Assembly: GCA_020086605.1 (NCBI GenBank)
Contig: JACBWW010000015.1
Coordinates: 23,254,483 to 23,318,482 of the forward strand
Source of the DNA: Lanius collurio
Taxonomy: Eukaryota; Chordata; Aves; Passeriformes; Laniidae
Reading direction: 5' to 3'
DNA: 64,000 nt
Part shown: positions 25,084 to 37,892 of the stretch, piece after piece
How the letters are laid out: the number at the start of each line of letters is the position of its first letter
Position numbering within the stretch: position 1 is the stretch's first letter
Program-made: the position numbers and the translations under genes
Notes under the pieces: model-generated
What the model saw: the letters and a program-made list of their open reading frames with translations, nothing else
What the model was told of the DNA's origin: nothing
Database searches by the model: none

Positions 25084-25195
25084 CTGTCTTTATATCAACC
25101 CATGAACTTTCTGTCTTTTGCCCTTCTGATTCTATCCTTGATCCCAGTGGTGAGGGAGTGGCTGTGTGGCTGCTGGCTGGGGTTAAAACATGACA

Positions 25196-26732
25196 ACAAT
25201 GTTTTGAAATTTGAATTTTTCTCCCTCTTGCAAGTTGCAAATCTATTCATATGCCTAGAACCTACAGATGCAGACCTGCAGACTTTCAATGTTTGCTTGG
25301 CCACATTATATAAATACTTCTCCAATTCTGTATACTATTTCCTGTAATTGTCGCTGTTGGAATTATCCCTGCAAGTCAAACTCATTTTCCTATTTTTAAG
25401 GGGTGAATATGAAGCTTGTACAAATCACCATGAATGTGATTACCAATGTCAGTTTCAATGTGATTACATTACAGGTCTGACCAAAAGTCACTGGAAGTCT
25501 TTCTCATCCCAAAGTATATTCTCATGCAAGCTCAAATGCAGTATAAAGTGTTCTCTGTATCAATTAGTTGTCCACATGAAGGTACTCACAATCCACAATC
25601 TCCTGCTTAATTCCATTAATTTAAAAGTTTTTTGTAACAAATAATGTAAGTAACTAACACCAATAACTCATTAAAACAACTAACATGAGGTATTAAACCA
25701 ATTTGCTGGCTCAATTATGAAAGTAAGGATTATAGTTAAAAAATACCTAAAAATAAAAAAAAATAGTCATATTATTATACACACAGAAAAGGTGACTGAT
25801 TGGCAAGAAAGAAAAGGAACGGTTAGAAGATGAACAATCACAGTTATTATAAAAGCAATTGCCATTGATCAATGTTTGATGTCCCCCATGTCAGGACTCC
25901 TGGACCTAACTGGTAAATGCTCGCATTACAACAAAACACTGCTGCAGGGGTGTGAGGATGAGAAAGGCAAGGAGGGAGGAAACACTATCATTCTCGCCCA
26001 GTAGAAAAAAAAAAAGATTGGATACAAGTTCTTCTCGTAGGCCCAAAGCTGAATCAAACTGTTATTTGAGAAAGATTTTATTTAATAGATGTATGTTAAT
26101 CTGTATCACCTTCAAACGCAAGACTTCTTTTTTTTCAGTCTGTTGATTCAGGTTCTTTTCAAAATCAAATTAAAATATAAATAAAACACATCTTACACAA
26201 GAAAAGGGACATGATTCTGGATACATCTCATTTTGATTTTTCTTTTACAGGCAGTATGACAAGCTCTCAGAATTTAATTTCCCACTGCCTGGTAGTAAAT
26301 GTCTTAATTTCTCAGCTCCGAAAGACTGTTACCTTTTCTGACTACTCTTTTCTTTTAAAAAGAAAATAATTTTTTGTTTCCAAAATGGGAATGTGGATGG
26401 GAGTGTCTTGCCAGTTAATTCTTACAAACAACAATAATTATGAAAATCCCAGCAGGAAAATTAAAACCACAAAAATATTTATGATTCCCATACCTAAACC
26501 ACAGTCTGATTAACGTGCTCATGCTTTGAGCCGCTTTTTCAGCATCTGAGCTTTTGAATTGATAGAATAGAAAATGATTCTTTGTTGAACAGATGGTCAA
26601 TCACAAAAGTTTGCTTTAGATTTAGCTTTGCTAACTGTTTCTTTTCTTTGTTTTCATGTAGTTTAACATATATATGAGTTAATTTGACCTATGTTCACCT
26701 GAGAAATAAAAGTATTCCACCTTTTTTGGCAT
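25196..26732. other. Non-coding gap between the LTR and CR1
   Basis: AT-rich unique sequence with no recognised gene. It includes a good acceptor-like tract ending in tttacag at about 26250, followed by a short open frame without a convincing donor. Confidence 0.6.
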
Positions 26733-27715
26733 GTGCAGATGCAGATCAGTGATGAGCGGCCCCCCTCAAGGCTCTACTGGGACCAGTACTGTTCAACATC
26801 TTCATCAAAGGTTCGGACTGGGGGATCCGGTGCATCCTCAGCAGGTTTGCAGAGGACACCAGGGTGAGTGGTGTGTTTGATGTGCCTGAAGGACAGCATA
26901 CCATCCAGAGAGGTCTGGACAAGCTTGAGAAGTGGGCCCATGGGATCCCACTTTAACAAGATCGAGTGTTAGGTCCTGCACCTGGGTCAAGACAATCTCT
27001 GGTTTCATCCCAGGGGATGGACAGATCCAGGACAGCCCTGCCAAGAAGGACTTGGGAGTGTTGGTGGATGGGAGGCAGGAAATGACCCAGCTATGGGCAC
27101 TCACAGCCCAGAAAACCGAACACATCCTGGGCTGCATCCAAAACAGTGTGGGCAGCAGGGTCAGGGAGGGGATTCTGCTCCTCTGCTCTGGTGAGACCCC
27201 ACCTGCAGTGCTGCATCAGCTCTGGGGTCCCAGCACAGGAAGGACATGGACCTGATGGATCGGTTCCAGAGGAGGGTCACAAAGACAATCAGAGGGATGG
27301 AGCACCTCTCCTGTGAGGAAAGGCTGAGAGAGTTGGGGTTGTTCAAGCTTGGAGAAGAAAAGGCTACAGGGAGACCTTATAGCAGCCTTCCAGTACCTAA
27401 GGAGGGCCTGCAAGAAAAATGGGGACAGATCCCAGCAAGGCCTGTTGCAATAGGGCAACGGGTAATGTTTTTAAACTGAAGAAAGGTCAATTAGGGTTTG
27501 ATACAAGGAGGAAGTTTTTTTACAGTGATGATGGTAAAATACTGGCACAAATTGCCCAAAGAAGTGGTGGATGTCCCACCCTTGGAAACATTCTTGATTA
27601 GGTTGGATGGGGTTCTGAGCAACCAGATCTTGTTGAAGATGTTCCTGCTCATTGCACAGAATTGTACTAGATGACCTTTAAAGGTCCTTTCCAACTCAAA
27701 GATTCTCTATAATAT
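26733..27715 (+). mobile_element. CR1 LINE fragment: RT C-terminal half plus 3' end
   Basis: Translation in shifting frames shows the CR1 reverse transcriptase from the segment before the catalytic site to the C-terminus: EKDLGVLVD-type words (KKDLGVLVDG, about 27050), ILGCIQNSVGSR, QRRVTKTIRGMEHLSCEERL and FKLKKGQLGFDTRRKFF. The 3' untranslated tail contains gatgacctttaaaggtcctttccaac, the conserved CR1 end, near 27672-27697. The catalytic block reads FAED at 26846-26857 where active elements have FADD, and several frameshifts break the frame, so it cannot encode active enzyme. The 5' truncation with intact 3' end is typical of CR1 insertion by target-primed reverse transcription. Minus-strand and alternate-frame open frames here are shadows. 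Confidence 0.95.
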
Positions 27716-29874
27716 AGGGCTACCAATCAGCTTTTTACAGAGCATTTTAGCATACTGTTTCAGTAACATCTTAGCTGTTTAAGGAACTTATTGCAAAACA
27801 AACCCTGAACCCATAACACAACTGCAGGGAATTACTCTGTCACCAACCTGGGTGGTGCTGTTACTATTTTTCTGTCCCTACTTGATTTTATACTTCTTTG
27901 AGTGTGAGGGCGGGCACACCTTTCAGACACACACTCTACTCCATTTAAGCTTGTCCCTTCCCCAACATTTATCTAGAAATAATCAGCTGAACATTATTTT
28001 TTCCAACCTCTTATATAAAAGCATTTTCAAAACAAGTGAATGCCTTGTAACTACATTAAAACATTCTGAACACCACTCAGTCCCCTGCCTCTGTTGCTTT
28101 TCAGATGCCCTGATAGCTCGTTAATGCATACTTTCCTAAGAATACCATGCTGCATGCTTCACACAAATCATGTGTGGCACAACAAAACCTAATTTGGCAC
28201 AAAACATTTCTTCCTTCCCACACTCTGCAATTGAATTAATATTTTTATGCAGTCCCAAAATGGAAAAGCCTTTTTAGCACTTAATATATTAAAATTCACT
28301 ACTATCATTAGGTTTGCTGGTAGTGTATATGCAGTAATAAATTCCATTTTTTTTCTGGAATGGACAGTAGGATATGAAGAAAAAAAGAGCAGCTATTTTA
28401 CTAAGTAGATTTATCAATGAGGCATAAAACAAGAGAAAACTATAGATAGGGACAAAAATGAGGAAGCAGAAGAAATGGAAAAACCTGGAGGAGGTGATGG
28501 CCTCAGAGTCTCCTTCTCGTCTTAGAATCAATAACAATGCCAAGTCAAGATCTCAGCTACAGCTTATGGATGATGCTGTGTGGAAATTAATTCTAATAAA
28601 TGTAGGTTGAAACACGACTGAAAATAAGGCAGATGACATTTCTACTTTGAACTCCATTCTACTTTGAAGTGCTGCAGACATTTTGGGTTTAGGTTTGGGG
28701 ATCTTTGCAATTCATTTGATTAGAAGTCTGTGAAGCTAGAGGTACATTCAAGCTGTGTTGAGCCTTCTAACTGAAATTTCATAACTTCCCAAATCACAGG
28801 GATAACCATTACAAAACAGAGGAGATTACATACGGGAAAAAAGAGCAACTATTGGAAAGGAGGTTATTAAACACAGTAGGATTCAAACCCGAATGACAAG
28901 GCAAGAAGTTACAAGGGGTCTTTTGTGAGGGTAGCGTTAGTTACACATTTACATAGACGTGGGATTTGATACCATAGCAGCTTTCCGAAGTACCACAAAA
29001 ATGAGAGCAACATCTGTTTGTTTTCCATATCACTGATGAGAGTCACCTTGACTTTTCATTATTTCGAGATTTTTTTGGTTTTTTTTGTATAGCCTTGAGG
29101 CTACTGTCAAAGAAAGGACATGAGCTATTAAGCAGAGAATACCAGCTATGATGAAGGAAACTGTTCTAGAGTGAATGCTATAACAACAAACACAGGTTTT
29201 CAAAATGTTTTCCCTCTCCTTTTAGAGAACGTCCACTACAGTGACAAGGAGGTATTACCAAGAACATGCAGAATAAACGCAGCCATTCGTCTGGCGGGTT
29301 CAGAGCATACTTTTTCTGTCTCCCAAATTAACAAACATATAAACTAATAAAAAGAAATCAAAGGAAAAAAAACCTTACTAATCCTTTAACTTTCAATATG
29401 CTCTGTGCCTTAAAACTCAAGTTTCTCCTTCTGGTACCAAGAGTGTATTTGTCACCTCATCAAAGAACTTGTACCTCTGAGTACTTCTTATCAGTATGCA
29501 TCTCATCAAAACAAGTGTTTACTATTATAAACAAAAAAATTATTATCACTGCAACAACTATTTAAAAGCTGCCAAGACATGATTAACAGTAACTAATGTT
29601 ACACTAGAAATCAAACTCTCGATTACATATTATCCACTGTCCTAATGATGCACCTTCAAATAGAGACTCCTTTTTAATGGAACTGCTTTTTTTGAAGTTA
29701 AATTCTTATGATCAAAAAGGTTTATTTCACTACCCGCTAAAAACATACTTGAGAAGGAAAAATTATTAGCAATTTTACGGCACACAGTACTTCAATATGT
29801 TGGCACATAAACCCATCAATAGCTTGTATGGAAAAGAGACACAGCTCTAACTTTCAATAACTTTAAATACTTGT

Positions 29875-29876
<2 letters not shown>
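27716..29876. other. Non-coding stretch, no gene recognised
   Basis: Unique AT-rich sequence. An acceptor-like pyrimidine tract ends in ttttcag at about 28104, with no downstream donor. No repeat was recognised before the microsatellite. Confidence 0.6.

Positions 29877-29924
<48 letters not shown>
29877..29924. repeat. (AC)24 microsatellite
   Basis: Twenty-four perfect AC units, uninterrupted, ending at cacgtgag. Pure runs this long are usually length-variable between individuals. Confidence 0.98.
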
Positions 29925-29927
<3 letters not shown>

Positions 29928-32900
29928 AGACTTCTCAATGTATCTCATGCATCCAAGCCTCCCAAACAGGAATCTTCTTTTTCTTCAGCAGAAAATATAA
30001 CACATGCTCACACTGCCACTATGCCTTCCTGAGTAAGACATACAGCAGGAAAAATTTTACAATATCCTTGCCTTGAAAAGCTCTTCAACTTCTTTTTCAC
30101 TAATTCAAAAAGACTGACAGAGAAAAGGCAGACAATGAATGATGAAGAGGTAACACTTGCCAAGAAACCAGAGCTATTGTTAAGCAACCCTTCTCTGCCC
30201 TTCATATGGTACCTAAAGTCACAGAAGGAAGGCTGGATGGGAAGATCATCTATGGTGCAGGGACAGGGCAGGGGTAAGCAAGTAGAATTTGAAAGTGCTG
30301 TTCATTTTCAAATTCTACTAACTTCCAAGACATCAAAATCTTCACAAAATCTGGATGAAGTAGAGAAGAGAATAAAGAAAAAGAAAAAAAAAAAAAGAAG
30401 AATTTTTCATAGCAAGCTGTACCTCTCAAAGCTCAAGAAGGAATTAAGGTGATTAGAGTATGAAAATGGAGCTCCATGCTACATGAAAAGCACATGAAAA
30501 GATACACTCAAAGAGAAACCAGAATAGCCTAGAAAAATAACTGTTACATTGTACATGGTGGTAACTTCAGTTAAAAAAAAGCAAAGCCCCAATAAATATT
30601 CACTGCAGGAACCGAAGGAAAAAGCACAAGACAAGTCAAGAAAAGACAAGTGCAAAGGTTTTGCAGATCAGCAAAGAAATACATCACCCACTCAAATATA
30701 AGCAAGAAAACCAGCAGAAAAGCAATCTGAAAAGGAGAATCACATGAGTTTGTTGACCCTGCAGCAACTGATACAGTATGAATAGATATGAAGAATGAGA
30801 ATTGAAGAGTTGTAGCTCAAATGTCACCTATTTCCTGTTTTCTTTACAAATATGGATGAGGCCACCAAGGTCTTGCTTGTTCTCCCACAGAGAACCTGGT
30901 CTGTGCCCAGGACCAAGAGGTGGAAGGTTAATGTACTGACTTGCAGCACTGGCTCACCACTTCCATACAAATCTTCACAAGTCTCATTTGAATAGCTTTG
31001 TGTCTAGCTGAGCTAGTGCTACTTAAAATGTGCCAAAACCAATTAGTGAATAAAAATGCTGCTATAGCAACGGCATCTAATTTTCCAATTAGTAATAATT
31101 GCTGAAACACCTGCCATAAAACATACATACATTTGGATTGGGGATCTCTGAAATGAACTTTGCTTTAAAGTTTTTGTTTTTTTCTTTCTTTCCTTCTTTC
31201 TTTTTAAGTTGAACTTTATCATGATAATGAAAGAGAAGAAAGCACCAGTTCTCTTTTTGCTGTAACATAATACAGATAGACAAAGTATTATTTATTTTTA
31301 CAGATATCCCAAGAATGTGTCCTAAAGTCTTAAACTAATTAATTACACTGTGCTTAGAGATTCCCGGGAAGGAAAAAAAAAATCCAGATGGCACTCAGTT
31401 TACAAAGCAGAGCAGTGCAATGAATGCAATATTGAAAAACCACCTGTAGGACACAAATGCTCTGATTCACAGTGTGTGTTCTGAACTCTGAACATACACT
31501 TTTCACATTTAATTTTGAGTGTAGCTGTACTGTCCAGTTCCAGTCACAAATGGAATTGGGACTCCATGTTTTTTAGCACAGTTTTTTAGGAGATTTTTAG
31601 CACCCTTTTGTATCAGCCACCACCCACCCACATACTGGATGCATCCAAAGTCAATCATCTAATGCTGATTTCCACTCTTGGACAACACCACATGAGAGTG
31701 CACCATGTCCATGAGAGTACTCCATGGTCTTCCAGTACTTCAGACTTCTGTATTTCAAACATTTACCCTCTCTCTCCACCTGTGCAGACACTAAACCCCA
31801 GGGCAGATACACAATCAAGTACTTACAAGTTTCAGTGAGGCAAAAGAAAGTGTGCCAATTTTTCCTCTGCAGTGAAATGATTGACCATACAACAGTGAAG
31901 CATTTCAGCCATTCAGACTGTAAAAGACCAGCCACATACTAATTCCCCACTTGTAAGAGCCTAAAATCACCCATAAGGATTCCCACTTAAGCCTCTTCAG
32001 AGACCCTAACCAGAGTGAATATAAGCAGTTAATCAGAAAGGCAAGTTTCCCAACAAACGTTATAAATTCCCAAATGGCCAAGCCCAGCAGCGCTTCTTGA
32101 AACAGCAGCAGCAGTAACTGCAGCAAACAGATGTTGTTGTTTCACAAAGATAAGTTTTAACAAACACTTAAAGACATGGCTCAAAAACATTACTTCACAA
32201 CAGAATTTTAACTTTTTTTTATTATTATTTGAACAGAAAAGAAGAACAACAGTGATAAATAACAAATTTACACTTTTAGCAATGTACACTGCTCATTGCA
32301 TTTACATTTGTAAACTGGCTATGCCATCTGTTGGGACCAACAGAAACAATCTGTAGATAGCTCTTTAGCTTATCAAAAATAAGATGCTTTTTGTTGTTTA
32401 AGAAAATTATCCAAGTTACCTTTTATGGAAGTGCCCTCTCATTTACAAGTTAGTGTATTGTGCTTCAGAGTTTCAATAACACTAACACGAACGATTTACA
32501 TAAAATCACACTGCTTGCCCAGTTATTAGGCCTGAACTCCAAAGGAGCATCTTTGGATAGAGTGACTTACTTAAAATTGCCTATTTCATTAAGCAAGTCA
32601 CTTTCATGTCACCTTTGAAAGGTGCTGTCACAACAACAAATACATTTTGAGATAAAAAAGTTTGTGATAAAGGCTCTTCCAGAATTATGAATTATGCTCA
32701 CACACTCTGAATGCTTAGAAACAAGATATGCTCCTTTTCTATGCTTAAACCATACTAAGGCACATAAAGTGCCATGGAAGCTACTGGAAATATTACCATT
32801 GAAATGAATGCAAAATTGTGTCAAGACTGAAGAAAAGCCTTAGTGGTTCCATAAACAGCATAAGGGTTTTTTTTTTCCCTTGATTTATTTCAGCCTCTGC

Positions 32901-35900
32901 AGAACTGGCTTTTCATCCTGATAGCACCTTCTAGCACTTCTATAAGCCCTGAGAACAGGCAGACTAAAATACAAACCAACCAGCCCTCTGAAGAGCCAAC
33001 TGACCAAAACCATCCTATTTGTTATTACACAGCAACAGAATACACTGTTTATGACCAGCTTTCCATAGAAGGCCTTCTTCCTGTATTTCTAAATCAGGCA
33101 GGGAATTCAGTGTGCTTGAAATGCCAGAAGAACTCCTTCAACCCCACTTTTTTTGGCAGATGTTAAAATCATTGTATTTATGAGATTATATTTGGCTGTA
33201 AAAGAACAGAAATTATTTCCAAACCTTTACACCAGTGCAGGACATAAGCTCACTTGCTTTAAGCATCGGTAATCTCATTGACACTGATAAAATTATTCAT
33301 GCTTTATAAATTAAGTGATTAAGTATGTTCTTACGTTTTTTTTCCTGGGCTGGACCTCTAGGTAATAGTCTTAACACACTGAACAGGCTGCACATTACTT
33401 TTACATGATGGACTCTGTTCTAAAACAACTCAAGAAGTCAAGCATACTGTTTATCTCTGGTCTTTTTGAGCATGTTATTCTTTCAGGGGGACAAGTATGA
33501 ATGGTGCTCTCTGAAAATGCCCAGTCTAGCATGAGAATTGAAGGGGGTAGAAGATATGCAATTACTTCACAAAAGGACAGATCTGCAAAGAATTGACAAC
33601 GGGCTACACTGCAGGGAATGAGCTGAGTTAAGGTTTGTACTGTGAATTAAGATTTAATGAGTCCCTGGGCAAGTTTTGTCAAAGAAACTAAAGTAAAAAA
33701 GAAAAAAGAAGACTAGTTGATCATAGATTAGCTAAATGAAAATGCTACGTATGTTAAAAATAAAATCTATCCAAGACAGAGTGACCTTGAATATTTAGCT
33801 ATAGCACCAGCCACCAGGAGGTAGAGTATTCTGTTATTTCAATGTAATGATGAATTGGCTGCAATGAAAAGAAAACTGTATTGTAAGGGTATTGCCAAAT
33901 CAGAGCGGCATATTTGTAATATGCAATTTCTGATAGTAAGAGATTGCAAATATGCATTTTTTTCTTTATGGAAAGGTTAAAAAGAGAACCACTTTCTAGA
34001 ACAACTAAAATAATCAATGAAATATACACAATTTTTAATAGAATCTTTTTTTTTTCCTTATATCCCCACAGAGACAGTAATCTTTAATTAGATGGGCGCC
34101 ATATTACATGTAACACACAAATGCAACTACCAAGGATAATTGTCTCAATGATGGTAAGAGTTCAGTGCACAAAGTGATTTTTTTCCTTTGATAACTACAC
34201 TGAGGAACTGGTTTTCAGGACAGAGCAAATAAAATTTATGGTCTGATGCAGATATATCATAGGCATAAAGTGGTCATTTGGACAAAACATTTCAGTTTGT
34301 CACAGAAGTAACTCCATTTCCTATTCCAACTGATGATAATTTTAAATGCAATTGATAGCAAATTATTTGTGGAGCTAGGAACTAGGGGTCTCAAAATCAT
34401 AAATATGAGAACATTTTTCAACAGTTATTATTCTATATTAGACACAAATTGACTCAGAGAACAGTGAAGAACATTCTATTCCCAACAAACTGAAGTCATC
34501 CATGTAAGACATAATCACAGCCCAGATTTCAAGTACTACAATTGTTGACTAAGAAACAGCTACAAAAGAGAAAAAGCACGATCCCATGTCTTCTTAAAGA
34601 GATCATTGAATATTGCACATTTCACAAAATAACAGCAAAAATGGCAATTTTACTCTCTTTAAGCGATGTAATGTTCCTCGGTAAAAGTGCAGGACAGAAA
34701 GTTCTGGCAAGGCAAGAAATTTCAAAAAATGTAATTCTTCAAACTAGGATCATAATCAAAGGCAAGGCCAGAGGCATAAACCTGATGAGACGTGTTACAG
34801 CTTTTTCCCATTACTTGATGGTAGCTGTAGGAGTATCTAATCATGCTCAGGTCCAGATTAGACAGATCAGGCTCAATCGCCTCTTCCATTCCTCAGCAAG
34901 AATCATTAAGTTGCAATCATGTCCTTAGCACCAGCAGGAATTTAAGGCTGTAGAAACATTTTCACAAGCAAAGTATTTTGTAGTTTTAAGGGAAGATGTC
35001 TCACAAATTATTATGGAAAAGCACATTATAAAAATGTACAATATAAGTAACAAAGTTGTCAGAATCTTCACTTTTTCCAACCTCAGAGATTAGTTTTTCT
35101 TTAGAAATGAGACCCTAAGGGATTAGTTCCCTTCTGTATTGAACAAATACAGGATTTTAACATTATTGAAGCTACTTCTCTGTTGTATAAACAAGGTGTT
35201 TACTAGGTGATAGTATAACTAGTTGCCACAACGAGAGAAGAGAAATTCACTGAAATCACCTATGTACAAACAGTATAAAAAAGTAGTAAAGAAAGCAGAC
35301 ATCATTATAATTTCATGGAAAACACTGCCATCAGACTACATCTCTTAAATGCTGCAATATTTTTTCCTCCATCTGCACTTACTTGAAATAGCTGGAAAAA
35401 ATGCTCATTCTTACTTGCTATGAGAACCATGGGCAGTAAGTTAAGCCTTCAAGATCCCCATGAGATACGAGGTACTACCAGTGGTAACCAAGGAGCCCTT
35501 CCCTAAATTGATACCATCCCAATAAGAAGAACATATTTACACTTCTTCTCTGTTCAGGACACATATTATCAAGTGAATGAAACTCTCCTAATTCTACTCA
35601 CTCTGTGCTAGAAAAATACTTCTTGATGTAGTCTTTTAAAATCACAAAACACTTAGATATCAACAGAAGCAGTAAATCACAGCCCTGATAAAAGCAATTT
35701 GGTTTTTGGCTTCACCTTTTGCATTGTCCTTCTTTTCGTAATGCAGCTGCTCTTTGTTTCAATAAACTTTTGGGTACATGTTCCCTATCAATCAACTCAA
35801 AGACTTACTAAAGACAAACAAGGTGGAAGAAAATCCCATCAACATGAGAGAAATTGTAATCCAATGATGCCAGCAGCAAAACTTCTATTTCTGTGTGACC

Positions 35901-35934
35901 AGCACATCATCTCCAGGCAATTCCCCAGGGAGAG
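29925..35934. other. Non-coding stretch with an acceptor-led open frame
   Basis: No transposable element was recognised. A pyrimidine-rich tract (31171-31205) and several short open frames occur. At 32894-33166 a strong acceptor-like tract leads straight into a 90-codon frame (see findings). A 128-codon frame at 34542-34928 has no recognised domain. Confidence 0.55.
31171..31205. repeat. Pyrimidine-rich CTTT-type tract
   Basis: A 35-nt run of T and C (one G at 31176) with CTTT units. It is low-complexity and slippage-prone. Confidence 0.85.
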
Positions 35935-36047
35935 GTAAAGTGGTCTAATGGTTTCAGAAAATGTGCAGAACTGCCAGATTTCAGGTATGACCCTCAGCAA
36001 GTCACCCAGCTGCTCTCAATTTTCTCATTTGTTACACACAGATAACG
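35935..36047 (+). mobile_element. Ancient MIR-like SINE remnant
   Basis: The order of words fits a MIR element. There is a tRNA-like head (gtaaagtggtctaatgg), then actgcc, then the core and LINE-related section tatgaccctcagcaagtcac, followed by tctcaattttctcatttgtt and agataac. In MIR these correspond to the region around tgaccttgggcaagttact and cagtttcctcatctgtaaaa. It is diverged and gapped, as expected for an amniote-age element. The 3' end beyond 36047 is unclear. Such remnants sometimes survive because they serve as enhancers. Confidence 0.65.
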
Positions 36048-37892
36048 AATCTGGCAAATGTAAACTACCATAAAACAGCTAAGCATGACTATTGATTTTT
36101 GCCTTATAAAAGGCAACAGTACAGAACTCAAGAACACCATATTCCTAGCTAGCAAGCAGGAGAATCTGGGAGGAGGATGATTGTCTACTTTTATAATTAT
36201 TGATTTTTATAGGGTACATATCACTTTATTACCTTGACACTCTTTAAATATGGAGCTTCTTAAGGAATTAACAAACCAAATACAAGAAGAAATGGACCTT
36301 ACATAAATGCCAGCAGCAGATCTGCTTTAAATTACAAAAATGAAAGAAATGCTATTAAGTAGGCTAAATGTCAGAGACTCCTGAGTGTTTAAACTTAATT
36401 AGAGGAAGACTTTGTTTTAGTAACATTCTGATTCTAAGAGAATTCACAGTTGTCTATCAGCAAAGAATAGTCACCACAGATTTCTGAATTCTATAAATGT
36501 GAAAAATTGAAAGAGGCTTTTTTGTGCACGTCCTATTGGGGAGATCTGTGAAGTACAGTTAAGCAGCCACATATATGAATACATATAAAACACAGAAGCT
36601 ACTTCTGGAGTTTCTCCTAAAAGCTAACACAGTTTGGTTCTTAGTTGTTTGCCACGAGGACTTTAATCCTGCAAGCTCCACTCAGAAGGCCCAGGTGCCC
36701 TGTCCATGCAGAAGAAAAAATGAACTGATCAAGAGATAAACTTTTTTCCCCAATGGAAACTAAGATATAAATCCACACAAGAATTTCTTTTACAATAGAT
36801 TTCTTTTTCAAAGTCTGCTGAAATGCGCTCCTAGCTCCACCCTGTTCCAGCTCCTCACTGCTCCCTGCCCTGCATCATTTAAATCATGGGCAGTAACTGC
36901 CACTGTAGCTGAGCCAGAACCTGGCAAGGAGCAGATGAAAAAGGAAGGGATCATAACCTTTCTGACCAGCTTTTTCAGGAAAGAAATCATGATGCTGGTG
37001 CATACTGGCAAATATAAAATACCTTTATTGCAAAAAATCAGAAAGGTTGCTGCAACTACCATACTGATCGTAAAAAATATCAGCAACTCTGACAAGTTGT
37101 ATCTCTCTGTGGCAAGACAAGGATCAACAGTGTTTGCCACCTCATGGACAAACAGTAAAATACAGACTGTGGGTATATTCATGGCTGGTAGCAACTGGAA
37201 GCAGGATTAGAGGCTTTCAGATGAAAATTTTTTCTGTTCAGATGAACAGGATTTGTAGTCTTCCACAACAGTACTGAATATTGATTACAGCTACATGTAG
37301 TTGGATCCAGCATTTTCAAATCCCTTGCAAATAAGAGAAAAAATGTTTTCCTGAACAAAATTGTTTGTTTCAATAGAAGAGATAGAGTTAATAAGAAATA
37401 AGAAAAAGGAAAAAAAAGGAGAGGGACCTAGATTTCTAGACCAATGATGCTTTTAATGTGCAATTTACAGAGCAAGTTTACTTTCATACAGTTCAACAGA
37501 AGTAAAAATCTATACCAATGCAGAAACTAATTTTCAAATACACGACACCACAGCTCATCACAAATTGCATTTTTCAGAGAAACTAACATGCATGATTATT
37601 GACTATAAGGGTAGAGCATGTGGTGAGAGTTCCTCTCCCTCCTCGCACACCAATGCTTAGTAACACCTTTTTTCTTTCAGTCTAATGTAATTTGTGAGTT
37701 GCCAATCAACTGGTTTCAGATTTCCTACCCTTGTCCTAAAAAGTTCCAGAACCTGACCTGCTTCTCATTCCAGTCAGAGACTGCATAGAAAACATATGTT
37801 CAATCTCTTGCTTTTCTTCTCAATCTGTGACTAGATTATTTGGAAAATCCCTTGCTAAATGGGGAATTTCTGCCATTTGTCTTAAAAGGGGT

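Larger units (their letters stand above)
24627..25195 (+). mobile_element. Solo LTR of an avian endogenous retrovirus (TguLTR5-like)
   Basis: About 569 bp beginning TG (24627) and ending CA (25195), with landmarks of a widespread bird LTR family. These are a 5' part starting near the words gttttggctgg and gagttaattttcttc, a central run around tgctgagcag and caaggccttttctgcttctc, a TATA box, and a U5-like end with cctattaaactgtcttta. No gag, pol or env sequence flanks it and no second LTR is present, so it is a solo LTR left by recombination or a truncated copy. An internal T18 tract (24723-24740) looks like later expansion. A clear target-site duplication was not found. The family name is from memory and the class (ERVL-type or other) is uncertain. 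Short open frames on both strands inside it are shadows. Confidence 0.85.

Noticed and set aside
24575..25347. Open frames on both strands of 65 to 99 codons
   Set aside because: They fall inside or across the solo LTR and its T18 run. No retroviral protein motif is visible.
26230..26340. Acceptor-like tract and 28-codon frame beginning QYDKLSEFNF
   Set aside because: The only donor nearby (gtagta) is weak. It is less convincing than the candidates listed.
27161..27458. Minus-strand open frames of 61 and 80 codons
   Set aside because: They lie antisense to the CR1 reverse transcriptase and are explained by it.
34036..34140. Very strong acceptor-like tract ending ccccacag
   Set aside because: All three frames behind it hit stop codons quickly and there is no donor.
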